DNA from: Streptomyces graminofaciens
GTDB lineage: Bacteria > Actinomycetota > Actinomycetes > Streptomycetales > Streptomycetaceae
Direction of reading: 5' to 3'
NCBI RefSeq assembly: GCF_030294945.1
Contig: NZ_AP018448.1
Location: 8,466,501 to 8,530,500, forward strand
Length of the DNA stretch: 64,000 nt
In this document: piece after piece, positions 62,614 through 64,000 of the stretch
Numbering within the stretch: position 1 is the first letter of the stretch
Layout: each line of letters opens with the position of its first letter
Position numbers and translations under genes: made by a program
The notes under the pieces: generated by a model
Told to the model about the DNA's origin: nothing
Seen by the model: the letters and a program-made list of their open reading frames with translations, nothing else
Databases searched by the model: none

Positions 62614-62762
62614 GTGAGCGAGCGCAAGCCCTACAAGACCGACGTGAGCGACGAGCAGTGGGCGCTGGTCGAGCCTGTGATCGCCGCGTGGAAGGCCGCG
62701 CTCCCTCGGTCAGCGGCCATCAGGGCCGGTACGAGATGCGGGCGATCGTCAACGCGCTCCGC
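62614..62762 (+). pseudogene. IS5 family transposase, N-terminal fragment
   Basis: Starts MSERKPYKTDVSDEQWALVE like DUF4096-containing IS5 transposases. The frame breaks near residue 32 and the family sequence resumes in another frame as SVSGHQGRYEMRAIVNALR before ending. Truncated and frameshifted; the DDE domain is missing. Confidence 0.75.
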
Positions 62763-62908
62763 TGCGTGCGCGGCAGGTGTGCGAGGCGATGGACGTGGCG
62801 GTCGCGCCCAACAACATCAACAACGTCCGCCTCAAGCTCAAGCGGCTGGCCGGCCGCGGGATCCTGACCGAGACCGAGCCAGGCTTGTTCCCCCAGCCTT
62901 GGCCGTAG
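62762..62908 (+). pseudogene. Captured C-terminal HTH-like fragment
   Basis: A third-frame stretch reads RARQVCEAMDVAVAPNNINN then VRLKLKRLAGRGILTETEPG and stops at 62906-62908. It is a well-formed winged-helix-like end of some other protein, joined directly to the transposase fragment. No start of its own; the parental gene is not in the window. Confidence 0.6.
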
Positions 62909-63090
62909 TCGACCGACGTCGCTACGACCCGCCCGCTTGTCCCGCACGAAACGAAGAATCGCGCATCAGGTCTCATACCGCCCTCTCATGAGTCCCATCT
63001 GACCCTCTGCCAACACATTCCGCATCTCGGGGGAACCTCACATCGAATGGGCCGGGACACCCGCAGATGCCCTGGCCCCGAACCTTCTGC

Positions 63091-63867
63091 TTACATACCC
63101 GTTTTCGCCTTCATGGTCCCGTCACCACGTTCGTAGATGTGGATCCACGGGTACCGGTGGATCGCCCCGAGGTCGATGTGGAGCTGAGAGTACTGGAAGT
63201 CGCCCCTGCGCCAGGTCCGCAAGCCCCCGTGACTGTCCCCTTTCCACTTGTAATACTCCGGACCCTTCGACCCGCTCCGGTCCAGTCCCTCCCACGACCA
63301 GCCCAGCACCGCCGCCCAGTCGTAGACCTTGTGGTTGACGTTCGGTGTCCCGTAGGACGTGACCCGCTTGCCGTTGAAGCAGAACCGCTCGTTGACCTGG
63401 AAGTACGCGAACTTCCTTTTGTCGGCGGCCCACAGCCAGTACGTCGTTCCCCGGCTCTTGCACCCTGTAGCCGCCAGAGCCGTCGTCGTCGACGTCGACT
63501 TCGCCGGTCCGGCGGACGCGAAATTCTCGACCGTCGTGGTGGTCGTCATCGTCTCCGCCTCCGCGTCGACGGTCGTTTCCTCGGTCGTGGACCCCACTGG
63601 GTACCCGATCCAGTAACCCGACGACAGCAGCTCGTCCGTGTCGTGCTCACTGAGCTGATCGTTCTTCGCCGCCGCCAGGAAGATGCTTGATTCCTTGTGC
63701 TGAGCAGCCTCCTCACGCGTGAGGGGAGTCGGCTCGTGGGCGTCGAGGTGACGGCGATACGCCTGTTCCGGAGTTTCCGAGTCAGCCGGAGCGGCAGCCG
63801 CCGTCAGACTGGCCCCGACGGCCATGACCACGGCCGTGACCAGCGTCGAACGTAAACGTATAAGCAT
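63091..63867 (-). CDS. Secreted protein of unknown function, TTA codon
   Basis: A 258-residue protein. The signal peptide spans LVTAVVMAVGASLTAAAAP; the middle is Thr-rich (EAETMTTTTTVENFA); the C-terminal ~90 residues are aromatic-rich with two Cys (TGCKSRGTTYWLWAADK, NERFCFNGKRV). Codon 5 (63855-63853) is TTA, read in Streptomyces only by the bldA tRNA, so translation may be confined to late growth. GGAGG precedes the ATG at 63867. GC is lower than its neighbours and it adjoins a mobile remnant, suggesting acquisition. No family recognised. Confidence 0.75.
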   Translation of the reverse strand: MLIRLRSTLVTAVVMAVGASLTAAAAPADSETPEQAYRRHLDAHEPTPLTREEAAQHKESSIFLAAAKNDQLSEHDTDELLSSGYWIGYPVGSTTEETTVDAEAETMTTTTTVENFASAGPAKSTSTTTALAATGCKSRGTTYWLWAADKRKFAYFQVNERFCFNGKRVTSYGTPNVNHKVYDWAAVLGWSWEGLDRSGSKGPEYYKWKGDSHGGLRTWRRGDFQYSQLHIDLGAIHRYPWIHIYERGDGTMKAKTGM

Positions 63868-63972
63868 CAAAAATCCTCCGTGAATCGAACAAGTGTCGCG
63901 TACCACGGGAGAACTTAGGGGCCCGTGTGAACGTCCAGCCAGAGATCTGAGGGACATCTGAGGTTTTCCTGC

Positions 63973-63993
63973 AAAACCCCCGCCGGCGGGGGC
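63973..63993 (-). terminator. Terminator of a leftward gene outside the window
   Basis: CCCCCGCCGGCGGGGG (63977-63992); on the minus strand it is followed by TTTT, as expected for a transcript entering from beyond 64000. Confidence 0.6.
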
Positions 63994-64000
63994 TCCTCAC

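Larger units (their letters stand above)
62512..62985. mobile_element. Decayed IS5-type element with perfect ends
   Basis: 474 bp bounded by 15-bp perfect inverted repeats GAGGGCGGTATGAGA (62512-62526) and complement (62971-62985), flanked by TCA direct repeats (62509-62511, 62986-62988). A TNA duplication is typical of IS5/IS427-group elements. Inside are a frameshifted 5' transposase fragment and an unrelated HTH gene fragment, so it cannot move itself but might be moved in trans. Confidence 0.8.

Noticed and set aside
60555..62627. 690-codon frame antisense to clpX
   Set aside because: Shadow of clpX with no motif.

Overview
The window is chromosomal DNA of a Streptomyces-type actinomycete. 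GC is very high, GTG starts are common, Shine-Dalgarno sites are purine-rich, and several genes overlap in the ATGA/GTGA manner. Gene content matches a conserved actinobacterial core: malQ, pepN, asd, a mycothiol-type DsbA protein, rpiB, nei, tRNA-Gly, tRNA-Pro, tig, clpP1, clpP2 and clpX. The species is not identified. All calls come from reading translations and motifs; no database search was run.

Left part (1-14 kb): an HNH endonuclease; an MscS channel; a PadR/ABC ATPase/FtsX permease operon behind a palindromic operator; a 71-residue repeat peptide coupled to malQ; a small membrane protein; a structured intergenic RNA candidate ending in an 18-bp hairpin; a divergent MarR regulator and EamA exporter separated by a striking operator array; a DUF1203-type gene whose 3' end runs into a dispersed inverted repeat; the first PepN; and asd.

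Middle left (14-33 kb), mostly envelope and secretion functions: an ECF-like sigma factor with a membrane partner; small secreted proteins; a LuxR/TrmB-like regulator beside a secreted protein and lipoprotein pair; a large secreted subtilase; a NUDIX hydrolase; a Tat-type metallophosphoesterase; a tandem pair of secreted beta-lactamase-fold peptidases; a DUF559/AbiEi-like protein; a second PepN; and an Rv2466c-type DsbA protein.

Accessory insert (33.3-50 kb): a complete sulfonate uptake and desulfonation operon (ssuA-ssuC-ssuB-LLM monooxygenase-TauD dioxygenase). It is preceded by an 11-residue reading frame with three Cys codons, probably a cysteine attenuator. An intact IS1380-family element follows, carrying at its end a CTAG-targeted MITE that meets the stop codon of a ROK regulator. 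Then come bioY, an acetyltransferase, a BBE-type oxidase, a sortase substrate, a Ser/Thr kinase and an amino-acid permease.

Right part (50-64 kb): rpiB, nei, an Eis-like acetyltransferase, an RsbU/SpoIIE-type phosphatase, an HD protein, a membrane acyltransferase with a coupled small ORF, a small membrane protein, two tRNAs, then tig-clpP1-clpP2-clpX with a ClgR-type box before clpP1. Beyond the clpX terminator lies a 474-bp decayed IS5-type element with perfect ends, carrying a captured helix-turn-helix fragment. A secreted protein with an early TTA codon closes the window.
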